Source of the DNA: Candidatus Nitrospira nitrosa
GTDB taxonomy: Bacteria > Nitrospirota > Nitrospiria > Nitrospirales > Nitrospiraceae
Assembly (NCBI RefSeq): GCF_001458735.1
Contig: NZ_CZQA01000001.1
Span: forward strand, 1,612,001-1,676,000
DNA: 64,000 nucleotides
Direction of reading: 5' to 3'
In this document: positions 24,800 to 34,362 of the stretch, piece after piece
How positions within the stretch are numbered: position 1 is the first letter of the stretch
Layout: every line of letters begins with the position of its first letter
Notes under the pieces: generated by a model
Seen by the model: only the letters and a program-made list of their open reading frames with translations
Database searches by the model: none
Told to the model about the DNA's origin: nothing
Made by a program: the position numbers and the translations under genes

Positions 24800-25717
24800 T
24801 CAGCGTTTCAATCTCAGTTGCCCTTCAGTCAGCCAACCCTCGTGGCCGGTGTCACTGCGAACGAAGTAGACCCAGTTGCGTCCCTGTAGGTCTCCATCCA
24901 GAATGGTGAGGACGGTTCCGGGGGGAATGGTCAGTCCTGGTTTTGTGCCTTCAGCGTCTTGGCGAAGCAGGACGGCCCAACCAGGTGCGTTGAGATCTGG
25001 TCGTAGACTGACCCGTTGACCCTCACTAAACAGTGGGACGGGAGCCCCCCTCGCCCCTGGCGTTATATTCCGCGCATCCCTGATGGATTGAATTCTAGCG
25101 AGGAACGCCGCGTCCTGTTCAACCTTTTTCACGGGAACGGAAGCTGCGGCCTGTGGGGCTCTGGTCGGAGACGAGGGCGCTTCTATGTCATCTTGTGCGA
25201 GGAACGACCAGTCCTGTGCAGGCTGTTCCGACGGTGTGGCTGGTGGGGGTGTTTTGGCCGGAGCAGAGGCTGTTGCGGTTGAAGGAGCCTTTATGGGATC
25301 GGAGGTCGTCGGTATAGGTGCGGTAGCCGGTGACGATGGAGTTGTTGTTTGACCTGGCGCGAGAAACGACCAGTCCTGTTCAGGTTGTTTCGATGGTGCT
25401 GCCACTGGAGGCGTTGGATTTCGAGCCACAGGCGGTTGCGGTGCCGGGGTTTTATCGAGGCGCGGCTCAAGATACCTCGTAACCATCTCAGGCTCCGTCG
25501 CAACATACGCGCCGCCACTGATCAGCAAGAAGAACAGGACCCACAGAAGAGGACGATGGTGCGATTGGTTCGGTGGCTTTTGGGGCGACGGCGATCCAAT
25601 CGTGGACGGCGGGTCAAGCCACGCTTCCGTAAATTCCAGATCGGGTTCTGGTTGACGTGTAAAAAGCAGGCTCCAGGCAAACGGATGGATGCTGAGCGAC
25701 GAGGCGATAGCAAACAT
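24800..25717 (-). CDS. membrane-anchored Pro-rich protein with C-terminal SH3 domain
   Basis: A 305-residue protein. The N-terminus is cytoplasmic, then one transmembrane helix (LLWVLFFLLISGGAYVA, about residues 62-78), a Pro/Ala/Thr-rich linker carrying three copies of a QDWSFLA-like motif (EQDWSFLAPG, AQDWSFLAQD, EQDAAFLAR), and a C-terminal bacterial SH3 domain (GQRVSLRPDLNAPGWAVLLR ... TVLTILDGDLQGRNWVYFVR ... GHEGWLTEGQLRLK). SH3 domains of this type bind cell-wall or EPS components. AAAGGAAG before ATG 25717 sets the start. Convergent with the upstream operon, not obviously in any regulon here. Precise role unknown. Confidence 0.78.
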   Translation of the reverse strand: MFAIASSLSIHPFAWSLLFTRQPEPDLEFTEAWLDPPSTIGSPSPQKPPNQSHHRPLLWVLFFLLISGGAYVATEPEMVTRYLEPRLDKTPAPQPPVARNPTPPVAAPSKQPEQDWSFLAPGQTTTPSSPATAPIPTTSDPIKAPSTATASAPAKTPPPATPSEQPAQDWSFLAQDDIEAPSSPTRAPQAAASVPVKKVEQDAAFLARIQSIRDARNITPGARGAPVPLFSEGQRVSLRPDLNAPGWAVLLRQDAEGTKPGLTIPPGTVLTILDGDLQGRNWVYFVRSDTGHEGWLTEGQLRLKR

Positions 25718-26033
25718 CGAGGCTCTTCCTTTACCGGGCATGATTCATCAGTCTTTTGCTGCAACCAGATTCGTCGCTCGCCCCTGGATCGCACTCAGGT
25801 CGTGGGGCTGTCGAACAGTGGAACATGAGACGTATCCCGTTCAAAGATATCAAGTTGGTCAAAGTACTTCCACTGTAACCGCCTGTCGGAGGACGGCACG
25901 TACGGGTAGGCTGAGACGCGGCAGCGACAACACTCGTTATCTGGGAACGTGACGCATCCGAATCCGAAATGAACTAGGCTGCATGAGAGACGCCGTCGGT
26001 GAGCTCTCGAGGAAGTTTTATGAATGATGCGGC
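25718..26033. other. intergenic region
   Basis: No gene, motif 1 or motif 2 copy or strong hairpin is apparent between the SH3 gene and the spermidine-synthase-like gene. Confidence 0.4.
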
Positions 26034-27569
26034 TCAGCGCAGCAGGAGATCGAAGGCGATGCGTTCGAGAAACAGCTTCCGGTAGGCCTCGGACTTGCGG
26101 ACCTGGCGGCTTTCCATCGGATTGTAGTCGTCCGTGATGAGAAAGCCGTCGCTGTCGGAGATTTGGTGTTCATGGTCGATGAGCCAGCGGACACGCCGGT
26201 CTTGGCTGGAGGCATCGAGGACGATCGGTTGGTCGGATGCTAGAAATACGAAATCTGTAAAGTCAGCTTTCTCCGTGATGAAGATCCGGAGGTGGGGGAA
26301 AAGACTTTTGAGCGTGCGATACACGGCTGCAACCGCATCGGAACCTTCGCCTGTCTGAAACCCGACATAGTTGAGTGCGAGGATTCCGTCTTCATGGAGG
26401 AGTCCGCGCAGTTCATTCAGCATTTCGCGTGTCAGCAGGTGGGTCGGTTCGGTTCCGCCGGTGAAGCAATCGTGGATAATGAGGTCATATCGACGGGTGA
26501 GGTGCTTGATCTCGTACCGTGCATCGCCGACGAGAAAACGGCCGGTCGGCTCAAAATGGAATAAGGTTTGCGCTGCATCGGCGACCGCCGGATCGATTTC
26601 GATCGTATCGGTCACGATCCCCTTCGATCTGAGATCGCGTGCGACGTGTCCTCCTCCAAGACCGATGAGCAGGGCCTGCTCGGTGTGCGGGCGAAACAGA
26701 GGCACCAGCCCCAACACCTGTTGGTAACCAAGGACGCTCCGATCCAGCTTCAGATCTACAGCGCTGATGACGGAGGCGTCGGAAAGCATCAATCGGTAGC
26801 CTCGCCGCTCGTCATCCACCACACGCACCCACCCATAGAGACTCTCCGCTTCAGATCGGACCGTAAATCCTTCCACCGGTTTTGGGGCAGCAGCTAGGCT
26901 TGACATGGTCAGCATGCCGAGCACTATCGCGGTCGTCACCACTATTTGGGTTTTTACCCGCGCAGCCTGTTCATGCCAGGCAACCAGCAGAGCAAGGGCG
27001 CCTAACAGCAGGCTGAGAGCGATGAGAATCGTTTTGGTCCCGAACAGCGGCAACAGATAAAACCCCAGGAGCAGCGTGCCGGCCACGCTCCCGACCGTGC
27101 TGACGGCATAGACCGAACCGGCCACCCTTCCTACACCACGAAGATCGTTTGTTGCGCGCTTAATCACATAGGGGCCTACCATCGCGAGGGCAGTCAGCGG
27201 AAAAGTAAACAGCACCAGTGCGCTGGCGAAGGCGCCGCCGCGGAGACCGAACGAATCCGTCAATCGCAAAACCGGGCTGGTGAGAAACGGGATGATTGCC
27301 GTTCCCACAGCGGCGGCCACAATGACATGGCTCAACCGTATGGCCGGCACCCGGTCTGCCAGATAACCGCCGACAAAATATCCGAGTGCCAGCGCGATCA
27401 AGGTGACGGCGATGAGCGAGGCCCATACGTAGAGGCTGACTCCATAAAACGGCCCGATGATGCGGGTGCCCAGCAATTCGAGGATCATCACCGCTGCGCC
27501 GGTCATGGTGACGGTCACATAGAGCGCCGACATGTGTGGTGTGCGTTCACTATCGGGGTTGGTCTGCAT
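26034..27569 (-). CDS. fused membrane/spermidine synthase-like protein
   Basis: A 511-residue protein. The first ~200 residues form six to seven transmembrane helices (ALYVTVTMTGAAVMILELLG, YVWASLIAVTLIALALGYFV ...) with the conserved LELLGTRIIGPFYGVSLYVW entry typical of fused MFS/spermidine synthases. The C-terminal half is a Rossmann methyltransferase/aminopropyltransferase fold: LLIGLGGGHVARDLRSKGIV, TIEIDPAVAD, VGDARYEIKHLTRRYDLIIH, DCFTGG. Real polyamine synthesis is doubtful in such fusions; the substrate is unknown. A ribosome site (AAAGGAG) lies about 15 bases before ATG 27569, which is long. Confidence 0.85.
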   Translation of the reverse strand: MQTNPDSERTPHMSALYVTVTMTGAAVMILELLGTRIIGPFYGVSLYVWASLIAVTLIALALGYFVGGYLADRVPAIRLSHVIVAAAVGTAIIPFLTSPVLRLTDSFGLRGGAFASALVLFTFPLTALAMVGPYVIKRATNDLRGVGRVAGSVYAVSTVGSVAGTLLLGFYLLPLFGTKTILIALSLLLGALALLVAWHEQAARVKTQIVVTTAIVLGMLTMSSLAAAPKPVEGFTVRSEAESLYGWVRVVDDERRGYRLMLSDASVISAVDLKLDRSVLGYQQVLGLVPLFRPHTEQALLIGLGGGHVARDLRSKGIVTDTIEIDPAVADAAQTLFHFEPTGRFLVGDARYEIKHLTRRYDLIIHDCFTGGTEPTHLLTREMLNELRGLLHEDGILALNYVGFQTGEGSDAVAAVYRTLKSLFPHLRIFITEKADFTDFVFLASDQPIVLDASSQDRRVRWLIDHEHQISDSDGFLITDDYNPMESRQVRKSEAYRKLFLERIAFDLLLR

Positions 27570-27668
27570 GATACAACTGCACGCTCCTTTCTATATCCAC
27601 ATCTACCATGAATCAGATCTGAAAAGATGTCGCATTTTGGGGAACGGATGTGAGCTGCAAGTAGTTTG

Positions 27669-27708
27669 TGTCGCATCTGTTGCACGTGTCGGTACGCGTC
27701 TGTAGAGA
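27669..27708 (+). promoter_or_regulatory. motif 1 promoter of 27909-28934
   Basis: Plus-strand TGTCGCA, TC, TGTTGCA (27669-27684), 16 bp, then TGTAGAGA (27701-27708). This is the best copy of the tandem heptamer. The leader to ATG 27909 is about 200 nt; the rest of 27570-27908 shows no gene. Confidence 0.72.
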
Positions 27709-27908
27709 GCCAGGATACGATTTGATACATCGGTTGCGACAATCTGCTGGAGGAAGACGGGTGCAAGCCGGTTCAAGGAAGAGGAGGAATACGCAGGTCG
27801 TGGGGCCGATAATGGTTCGCGGCCGGAGGAGGATGGTCCGTCTCGTCGGCTTTTACTTCAAGAGCAATCCAGCAACGCTCTCAACCATAAACAGTAAGGA
27901 GATTGTGC

Positions 27909-28934
27909 ATGCGTAATAAATCGCTCATAGTCGGGTCGCTCTCCGCCATGGCCCTCACATTGGCGGCCGGTGTCGCGTCCGCGCACGTCGGGTACGGTCT
28001 GTCGCTCTATGATCAGGCGACCAACACGGTCGGTGTTGCAGGATCCAATGGGTTCAATCCTACGGCCAGCAGCAATGTGGGCTGGATTTCTGGGATGAGC
28101 AACAACGGCGTTAATCGCACTGGAGCCATCGATACGTTGGCGGATACCCATAATAACCGGTTCCGCTTCTTTACCCTCGACCAAAACTCTACGGTCAGCA
28201 TCACCGTGACCGGAACGGCGAATACCAACGGGGCCTCGGTCCTGAATCCCGGATTTTCCATTTTCAGCGGCCTGGTACCGGCAGCCTCCCACGACGGCGC
28301 GGGGGATACCAACGGACTAACTCCTGCCCAGATCGCCACAATGCAAACGCCCGCACATAACGGCTATTTGTCGACCCAACCGGCTTTCGCAACGTGGTCA
28401 CCCTTCTTTGACGCCACGGATGAAATCACGGCTCAGGGTGGCGGAGCGGTCGATGGTGGTGGAGCCAATTGGGGCGTGTACCGTTCGGATAGCAACTTCA
28501 CCATGGGCAACAACAATGGTGAGGTGAGTACGGCAACTTTCACGGGCAATGCCGTCGGCGATGGTCATAATGGCGACACTCAGGACAATTCTGTCACGTG
28601 GACCGGCAGCCTCGGACCAGGCACCTACTCACTGGTCATCGGTGGAGCCAACACAACTGACCTGCAATCACTCTTCAACCTCGTGACTCAAGGGACGGGA
28701 ACTCCGGCCGCGGGTTTCACCGCCTGCGATCCCAACAATCCGGTGTCCTGCAGCGGGACGGCATATCCCACGGCCTATACCACGGAACGTGCTGCTCGGA
28801 ACATGCAAATCAGCATGAACGTGAATGGGGTGGACTTGCAGCCAGTGCCTGTACCGGCGGCGGTCTATCTGTTCGGCAGCGGCCTCATCGGCTTGGCCGG
28901 CATGGCTCGTCGGAAGATGACGGCAAAGGGTTAG
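27909..28934 (+). CDS. VPLPA-CTERM sorting domain protein
   Basis: A 341-residue secreted protein with signal peptide (MRNKSLIVGSLSAMALTLAA then GVASAHVGYG), blocks VGWISGMSNNGVNRTGAIDT, NRFRFFTLDQNSTVSITVTG, LNPGFSIFSGLVPAASHDGA and LGPGTYSLVIGGANTTD. These correspond to the GW-G-D, FTLxG and PGxY blocks of 21192-21980 and 22119-23036, so it is a more distant member of that family. Tail VPVPAAVYLFGSGLIGLAGM plus ARRKM. AAGGAG seven bases before ATG 27909 fixes the start; the in-frame TTG at 27903 is too close. Confidence 0.86.
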   Translation: MRNKSLIVGSLSAMALTLAAGVASAHVGYGLSLYDQATNTVGVAGSNGFNPTASSNVGWISGMSNNGVNRTGAIDTLADTHNNRFRFFTLDQNSTVSITVTGTANTNGASVLNPGFSIFSGLVPAASHDGAGDTNGLTPAQIATMQTPAHNGYLSTQPAFATWSPFFDATDEITAQGGGAVDGGGANWGVYRSDSNFTMGNNNGEVSTATFTGNAVGDGHNGDTQDNSVTWTGSLGPGTYSLVIGGANTTDLQSLFNLVTQGTGTPAAGFTACDPNNPVSCSGTAYPTAYTTERAARNMQISMNVNGVDLQPVPVPAAVYLFGSGLIGLAGMARRKMTAKG

Positions 28935-28947
28935 GTTTCGCTGTATC

Positions 28948-28980
28948 TGCTCGGCGGGATCGTCATGATCCCGCCGAGCA
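28948..28980 (+). terminator. 14-bp stem-loop after 27909-28934
   Basis: TGCTCGGCGGGATC and GATCCCGCCGAGCA pair perfectly around GTCAT, 14 bp after the stop codon. A short GC-rich tract and no T-run follow. Confidence 0.75.
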
Positions 28981-29434
28981 TGATCCTGCCGGGGGGGGAG
29001 TCAGTGGGGCTCCTTATTCTCTCAGTGACGCACTACTTCTTCTCACCCATTCTAGCCTCGTCTCCGAGTTTGTGTTTCTTGCGCCCCGCTTCTTGAAAAT
29101 CGTGGCTTCATGGTCAGCTTGTGGGGGCTCTCGCGTTTCCCACGTTCCCAGAGTAATGCAAGCCAACGGTTGGGCGTGGTGGGGTCCTGCGGCAACCTTC
29201 CGTCACCTATATTTCGTGAAGCGGCTCTCTCGAGAATGCTGAGACGAGCGGGAAACGGGCGACAGATCCGGGAAGTTGTCAAGACGAATCCCGTTTTTCG
29301 GGCAAGTCGTGTCGCTCGTGCATGGGCAAGATACTTTGCATGCAAATAGGCGGTTAGGGGATTTCAATGCTCGACGGGGTCTAACGCTCCGAGCAACATG
29401 AACAAGGAGCGCCGGTGAGTCATTCTCGTCGGCG
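28981..29434. other. intergenic region
   Basis: Open frames of 79 and 97 codons overlap here on opposite strands, but neither has a ribosome site, a recognisable domain or a promoter of either regulon. I see no supported gene. Confidence 0.4.
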
Positions 29435-29451
29435 CACCCTCACTGAGGGTG
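29435..29451. terminator. short stem-loop after 29467-30066
   Basis: CACCCT and AGGGTG pair around CACTG, with a second GCGCCG/CGGCGC stem nearby at about 29409-29435. It lies just beyond the minus-strand stop. Confidence 0.5.
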
Positions 29452-29466
29452 ATAGGCGGCTGATCG

Positions 29467-30066
29467 TTAGTAGGCGTTACGACGGCGCATCAGAGCGGCG
29501 ATACCGGCCAATCCGCTTCCGAACAGCCAGGCGGCGGCAGGAACGGGAACTGGTTGTACGTTGAAATCGAAACGGACCACACCACTCAAGAAGAAAGAGG
29601 CTTGCCCTTGTTGGCCGCTCTGGTCGAAGACGCGATCCCATGAAAGGGTGAACTCTTTGGACGTCGGATTGAAGAGCCCCGTCGCGACCGTGCCGATGTT
29701 CCACAGCTGATAGGCATTACCCTGATTCACGCTGAAGAACAGGGAGGAGAGGTCGACCTTGATGATGGAGTCGGTGATCACGGCGGACGGAGTCGGGGCT
29801 CCGCTGAAGCCGGAGGTGAACAGCGCATGGGTCTCGTTGGATCGGTTGATCGTCGGGACAAGTTCGCCGACTCCTTGAAACCGTCCCATCTGCATGACGC
29901 CGTCCTGCGCGAGCAGCCGATCGAGGGAGTCCTGATGCGGCCCATCGTAATTTACGGCGCCTCTGGTGATCTCCAGATGTGTCACGGTTGTCGCGTGGGC
30001 GGGCGAGTGAAGCAAGAGCCCAACACTGAGGAGTCCCCATGCCAGAATCGACCTGTTCCATTTCAT
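29467..30066 (-). CDS. VPLPA-CTERM sorting domain protein, unknown function
   Basis: A 199-residue secreted protein: signal peptide (MKWNRSILAWGLLSVGLLLH), then TTVTHLEITRGAVNYDG, a LDRLLAQDGVMQMGRFQG segment, HALFTSGFSGAPTPSAVITD, SIIKVDLSSLFFSVNQG and FTLSWDRVFDQSGQQG, and tail VPVPAAAWLFGSGLAGIAAL plus MRRRN. The order of blocks resembles 19871-20512. ATG 30066 is chosen because GAAAGGG lies eight bases upstream; a GTG at 30075 is possible. A tandem heptamer lies 105 bp upstream. Last VPLPA gene before the EPS locus. Confidence 0.82.
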   Translation of the reverse strand: MKWNRSILAWGLLSVGLLLHSPAHATTVTHLEITRGAVNYDGPHQDSLDRLLAQDGVMQMGRFQGVGELVPTINRSNETHALFTSGFSGAPTPSAVITDSIIKVDLSSLFFSVNQGNAYQLWNIGTVATGLFNPTSKEFTLSWDRVFDQSGQQGQASFFLSGVVRFDFNVQPVPVPAAAWLFGSGLAGIAALMRRRNAY

Positions 30067-30170
30067 GTTCCACACCCTTTCGTCACCGAACTCAATCTCT
30101 GTTCGAGACTGAGGTTGTTACAATCAGGACATGAGCATAATGGACACGAAGACAACCCGTCTAGGCGGAG

Positions 30171-30186
30171 TGCACCAGATGCAACA
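30171..30186 (-). promoter_or_regulatory. motif 1 heptamer pair of 29467-30066
   Basis: Minus-strand TGTTGCA, TC, TGGTGCA. The expected -10 block is not at the usual distance (TAGACG is found 15 bp from the first heptamer), so only the box is annotated. The box edge is 105 bp from ATG 30066. Confidence 0.5.
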
Positions 30187-30403
30187 AATTAATGCACTAA
30201 GAGAATTTGGAGGTCTTGTCGCCTCTCTCAGGAATACACAACCGTGGATACGAAGATCTCACCGCAATTCAGCTCGTGCCGGTGCTACTGCGGTGAGAAT
30301 TGGAAACGTGCTTCATTCAATTTCCGAATTGGAATCCTCCTGCCCAAGGGTGCCTTGGCCGTCGTAGCGGGTACCGTGTAGGTCAACAGCAGTTGCTTGC
30401 GGC

Positions 30404-30472
30404 TTTTTGACAATTTGTTAACAGAGATTTGAACCCCTCGTGGCCCATCGATGTCGTCTCCGGCAGTAGACT
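30404..30472 (+). promoter_or_regulatory. motif 2 promoter of EPS unit 1
   Basis: TTGAC then, 11 bp on, GTTAACAGAGATTTGAA (30417-30433); 33 bp later TAGACT (30467-30472) as a -10. No conserved -35 exists between them, suggesting activator dependence. A start site near 30479 gives a leader of about 37 nt to ATG 30516. Confidence 0.65.
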
Positions 30473-30515
30473 GCGTTCTCTGGTTGCTGTGGCGATCTTG
30501 ATAAAGGACGTTGGA

Positions 30516-31727
30516 ATGAAAACGACGATCTGTTGCCTGGAGCCGGTTCTTGCTCCCTACAGTATTCCGCGGTTCAAGGCGTTTCAATCACTCAGACCTG
30601 ACTATTCGGTGAAGGTGATGGCGCTGAGTGCCAGGGAACGGCTTCGGGAGTGGGGAATTTACAAGCAAGATCTAGGGTTTGACTATGTGGAAGCGTTTTC
30701 TGACGAGAGTTTGGAGAATCTCAATTCGCAAGCGCAGGCAGCACGAGTGGTTGAATGGCTGACGAATGAAGATCCGGCCGTGGTTGTGATCACCGGCTAC
30801 TTTCTTGCCGGTATGCGCGCAGCGGCCAGATGGACCAGACAACATAAGCGGCTCAGTATCTATATCGGCGACTCGCAGTGGGGAGACCGCCGACGAAATC
30901 CGGTCAAGGAGTGGATCAAGGGGTGGTGGGCGCGTCGTCATTACGATGCCGCGTTTGCCGCCGGAGAGCGTGCAGCGGCCTATCTCCAGATGATGGGGTT
31001 CCCACGAGAGAAGATTTGGACGGGGTATGACGTCGTCGACAACCAGGCCTTCTCAGCGGGGGCGGAGTTAGCCAAGCAGGATGCCACTGCGCTGCGCATT
31101 CGGCTCAACCTTCCCGAGAAGTTTTTCCTCTTTGTCGGGCGATTCGCCCCGGAAAAAAATCTGCTTCGATTGGTGGAGGCCTATGCCTCATACCGCCGAG
31201 CTGCTGGAACCGAGGCATGGGGTCTTGTTCTTGTGGGAGGAGGACCGCAGGAAGAACAGTTGCACCGGCAAACTCAGGGGATTCCGGGCGTCGTCTTTGC
31301 GGGCTCTCACCGATCTGATGAACTCGGGCTCTACTATGGATTGGCCTCCTGCTTGATCCTACCGAGCGTGAGCGAAACATGGGGACTCGTCGTGAATGAA
31401 GCGATGGCAGCAGGTCTTCCCGTCATCGTGTCGCATCGATGCGGCTGTGTGGCGGAGCTCGTGCGGCCTGGCTTCAACGGATACATGGTCGACCCGCTCG
31501 ATGTCGACGGCATGGCTCGAACGATGGGGGTCATGTCCTCGACTCTTGTCGATTGTGTCTCCATGGGAGCAGCGTCTCGGCGGATTGTGGCTCTCTATAC
31601 TCCGGAAACCTGGGCAAACAGTCTCGCTGACTGCATTGAACGAACGGCTTCAGGTTGCCGCGAGCCGGCATTGACTCATGCGAGCGGTATGACGAAATCC
31701 CTTCAGCCGGAAAACCAGCCAAGTTGA
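30516..31727 (+). CDS. GT4-type glycosyltransferase
   Basis: A 403-residue cytoplasmic glycosyltransferase with a GT-B fold. The N-terminal domain begins MKTTICCLEPVLAPYSIPRF; the C-terminal donor domain has FLFVGRFAPEKNLLRLVEAY, VVFAGSHRSDELGLYYGLAS and PSVSETWGLVVNEAMAAGLP, the E-x7-E nucleotide-sugar motif of family GT4. It should add a sugar to the lipid-linked EPS repeat unit. AAGGAC before ATG 30516 and the motif 2 start site exclude the longer frame from 30429. First gene of EPS unit 1, followed by flippase and polymerase genes. Confidence 0.85.
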   Translation: MKTTICCLEPVLAPYSIPRFKAFQSLRPDYSVKVMALSARERLREWGIYKQDLGFDYVEAFSDESLENLNSQAQAARVVEWLTNEDPAVVVITGYFLAGMRAAARWTRQHKRLSIYIGDSQWGDRRRNPVKEWIKGWWARRHYDAAFAAGERAAAYLQMMGFPREKIWTGYDVVDNQAFSAGAELAKQDATALRIRLNLPEKFFLFVGRFAPEKNLLRLVEAYASYRRAAGTEAWGLVLVGGGPQEEQLHRQTQGIPGVVFAGSHRSDELGLYYGLASCLILPSVSETWGLVVNEAMAAGLPVIVSHRCGCVAELVRPGFNGYMVDPLDVDGMARTMGVMSSTLVDCVSMGAASRRIVALYTPETWANSLADCIERTASGCREPALTHASGMTKSLQPENQPS

Positions 31728-31738
31728 GCGGAGACCCA

Positions 31739-33115
31739 ATGGCACTCTTCATGCGATCAGTAGTCCGGCCCGCGCGCCTACGCGGCGATATGGTGCGGAA
31801 AGCCATGCGGGAACTTGCCGGCTCCGCTCGCACACTGTCGGGGTATTCACTCCTCACCGGATTTGGGTTGCTCCTGGGACTTGCACGTGAGCTGGCGGTT
31901 GCTTCGGCATTCGGACTCAGCCCTCAATTGGATGTCTTTGTCGCGGTCCTGACCATCCAACTGTTTTTCGGTGCCCAGGTCGGTAACGCATTGGAGACCG
32001 CGTTCATCAGCCGTGTGGCCTCGGAGGGAAAGACGCTCATTGTCTATCGATCCTTGTGGCCGGCGATCTATGGATTGTTGTTGGTTCATATCGGCATTAT
32101 CGGCTGCCTCGCGGTCACGGGATCGTTCCTGCTCGACACCATCTTTCCGAGTTTTGACCGTGATCAGCTCACGCTGGCGTCTCATACGCTACACGCTCTG
32201 TTTCTCCCGATCATCTTCGCCAGTACCGCCGGTCTGCTGCGGGGGGCACTTGCCGTGCTGGGCTCGTTCGCGCCCGGGTTCTTAGCCGGGTCGATTGTGT
32301 CGTGCTGTACGATCGTATCGGTTATGCTTTTTTCTTCCAGCCTCGGGATCGATGCGCTGACATTGGGCGTGTCGGTCGGAAATCTCGGCGTGCTCACTGT
32401 TTTCGCTGGACGGCTGGTTGTTCTTAAACGTGAGGTGGGGTCCGTCACTCCGCCGGCATTGGCGCCGTCGGCGAATGGTGGCTGGTTCGTGCTGTGGGGA
32501 GCCGCGACAACGGTGCTGATCGGTGAGCTCATCTATGCCGGGATGGCGCTCACTGAACGTAGCTTGGCGTCCCGGTTGCCTTCCGGTTCAATCGCGGCCT
32601 TCTTCTATGCCAGCACGATCGTGTCTGTTCCGCTCTCTTTGATTGTCCGTCCGGTCACGACCATGCTCTTTCCTCGCATGGTCCAAATATTCAAGAAAGA
32701 TGTCCGAGCCGGTCTCAGCACCTTGGGTATGCCGATCGCGGCGCTCGTGACGGCGAGTGCCGGGGTGGTCCTGCTCGTATCGCTCTTGGCCGAGCCGATC
32801 GTCGAAACGGTATTTGTGCGAGGGCGGTTCTCGCTTGATCATGCCAAGCTGACTGCGGCTATTCTCTCGGTGACGATTTTTGCGTTGCCCTTCATGAGTG
32901 TGGGGCAGCTGATTCGGAATGCGTGTTATTCGCTTTCGGACTATCGATCTCCCATCGTGGGGCTGGCCGTCCAGTGGATGATGGTGATCGGTCTCGGAAC
33001 TCTTCTGGTGCCGCGTTACGGTGCACGGGGATTAGCGGCTGCGCTCGTGAGCGGTGAAGCAGCGGTCCTGGGTGTGACGGGATTCCTCCTGATGCGACAG
33101 GTGTCACGATCATGA
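31739..33115 (+). CDS. MurJ/Wzx-type polysaccharide flippase
   Basis: A 458-residue polytopic membrane protein with about 13-14 predicted helices and the MOP-superfamily MviN/MurJ pattern: LLTGFGLLLGLARELAVASA then FGLSPQLDVFVAV, RGALAVLGSFAPGF, FFYASTIVSVPLSLIVRPVT, MLFPRM, VETVFVRGRFSLDHAKLTAA. Within an EPS operon it most likely flips the undecaprenyl-linked repeat unit across the inner membrane instead of peptidoglycan lipid II. GGAG five bases before ATG 31739. It starts 11 bp after the glycosyltransferase and overlaps the next gene as ATGA. Confidence 0.85.
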   Translation: MALFMRSVVRPARLRGDMVRKAMRELAGSARTLSGYSLLTGFGLLLGLARELAVASAFGLSPQLDVFVAVLTIQLFFGAQVGNALETAFISRVASEGKTLIVYRSLWPAIYGLLLVHIGIIGCLAVTGSFLLDTIFPSFDRDQLTLASHTLHALFLPIIFASTAGLLRGALAVLGSFAPGFLAGSIVSCCTIVSVMLFSSSLGIDALTLGVSVGNLGVLTVFAGRLVVLKREVGSVTPPALAPSANGGWFVLWGAATTVLIGELIYAGMALTERSLASRLPSGSIAAFFYASTIVSVPLSLIVRPVTTMLFPRMVQIFKKDVRAGLSTLGMPIAALVTASAGVVLLVSLLAEPIVETVFVRGRFSLDHAKLTAAILSVTIFALPFMSVGQLIRNACYSLSDYRSPIVGLAVQWMMVIGLGTLLVPRYGARGLAAALVSGEAAVLGVTGFLLMRQVSRS

Positions 33116-34362
33116 CAGAGATGGACGACACGTTTTTCGACGAGACTCACCCTCGTTCTTGGGTCGGCCTTGTCCTGGGTGTGTGGCTGACGGGAGTATT
33201 CGCGGCCTCTCTGTTCGGGAGATTGGACGCAGGTCGAGAAGCCATCATGTCGATCGTATGGATCGGCACCGCCGTCATGTGGCCGCTTGTCTATTTCATG
33301 GTCTCACGTTGCCGATTCGTTCCTGACTCCCTGTCCTTCATTGGGACGGTCGCCGCGCTGCTGTTCGGCGCGTTTTCGGTTTTGTCGAGTTTCTTCAGTC
33401 CGGTGGCTCTTCTCTCAGCCGGGTATGTGGTGCTGACGTTATTGGGTCTCTGGCTGGCTCTTCAATTCAATACTAATCTCGATGCGGAACAGTATGAGCA
33501 GGGACTGAAGATCTTTGCCGTCATGACGACCGGACTTTTAGTCGGATTTGCCTGGTATGACTATGTGCCTGGAACCCGATTGGGGACGGGGAAGAACATC
33601 TTGAACCCCAACACCATCGCGTTGGTATCGACGTCGGTCTTCGTGGCTGCGATGGCTATTCGCACACTGGCACTTCGATTGGTGGTCATGGGGGTGGTCG
33701 CGACGGTGATGGTGTTGACCAGCTCGCGAGCCGCGGCCATTGCTGTCTTGATAGCATTGACGGTGACCGGATGGCTCCGTCTCCGAAGTCACGGGAGGCC
33801 GGTATTGTTATTCGTTGGAATCGGCTTACTGGTGGTTGCCGGTACGGTCGTGATGTACGGCGGGCAGGTGTATGAGACCTTGGATCGTCTGTATTCCCTC
33901 AGCACGGTGGATCGAGGCATCGGATCGGGAGCATCAGGGCGTCTGGAGGCTTGGAAGTGGACATGGGAGTTATTTCTCCATAATCCCTTCATTGGGGTAG
34001 GATTTCGCGCACATGAATTTCTGCTGCGTGTCGACTCCTCCTCCCACAACGGGTACCTCGCGACACTCGCCGAGCTTGGACTCATCGGGTTTCTGGCGAT
34101 TGCCTGCCTGATCGCACGCGGCCTGCAGATCCTTTGGGTGAGAGCACAAGAGCCGGAAGGGGGATTCATTCCCAGTCTCCTCTTGGGGTTGAGTGTGGGC
34201 TATCTTTTTCTCGCCGTCTTCGAGCGATATCTGATCAATGTCGGGAATCCGACGTCCCTCCTGTTTCTGCTCGCGGTGATGCAACCACAATGGGACGCCG
34301 ATCCGCTGCCGGAGGAAGATGAATTAGCCTTTCCTGTGATCGAGGATTCGACCGTTGGATGA
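33112..34362 (+). CDS. O-antigen ligase/Wzy-type polymerase
   Basis: A 416-residue protein of about 11-12 transmembrane helices with the Wzy_C/O-antigen ligase segment [20 protein letters not shown], then [40 protein letters not shown] and [19 protein letters not shown]. The periplasmic loop with R...SSSHNGYL is the family's hallmark. In this setting it should polymerise EPS repeat units in the periplasm. It is translationally coupled to the flippase (ATGA overlap) and overlaps the next start by 8 bp. Confidence 0.85.
   Translation: MTEMDDTFFDETHPRSWVGLVLGVWLTGVFAASLFGRLDAGREAIMSIVWIGTAVMWPLVYFMVSRCRFVPDSLSFIGTVAALLFGAFSVLSSFFSPVALLSAGYVVLTLLGLWLALQFNTNLDAEQYEQGLKIFAVMTTGLLVGFAWYDYVPGTRLGTGKNILNPNTIALVSTSVFVAAMAIRTLALRLVVMGVVATVMVLTSSRAAAIAVLIALTVTGWLRLRSHGRPVLLFVGIGLLVVAGTVVMYGGQVYETLDRLYSLSTVDRGIGSGASGRLEAWKWTWELFLHNPFIGVGFRAHEFLLRVDSSSHNGYLATLAELGLIGFLAIACLIARGLQILWVRAQEPEGGFIPSLLLGLSVGYLFLAVFERYLINVGNPTSLLFLLAVMQPQWDADPLPEEDELAFPVIEDSTVG

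Noticed and set aside
29052-29349. Overlapping 97- and 79-codon frames in the gap after 28980
   Set aside because: No ribosome site, no promoter of either regulon, no recognisable domain.
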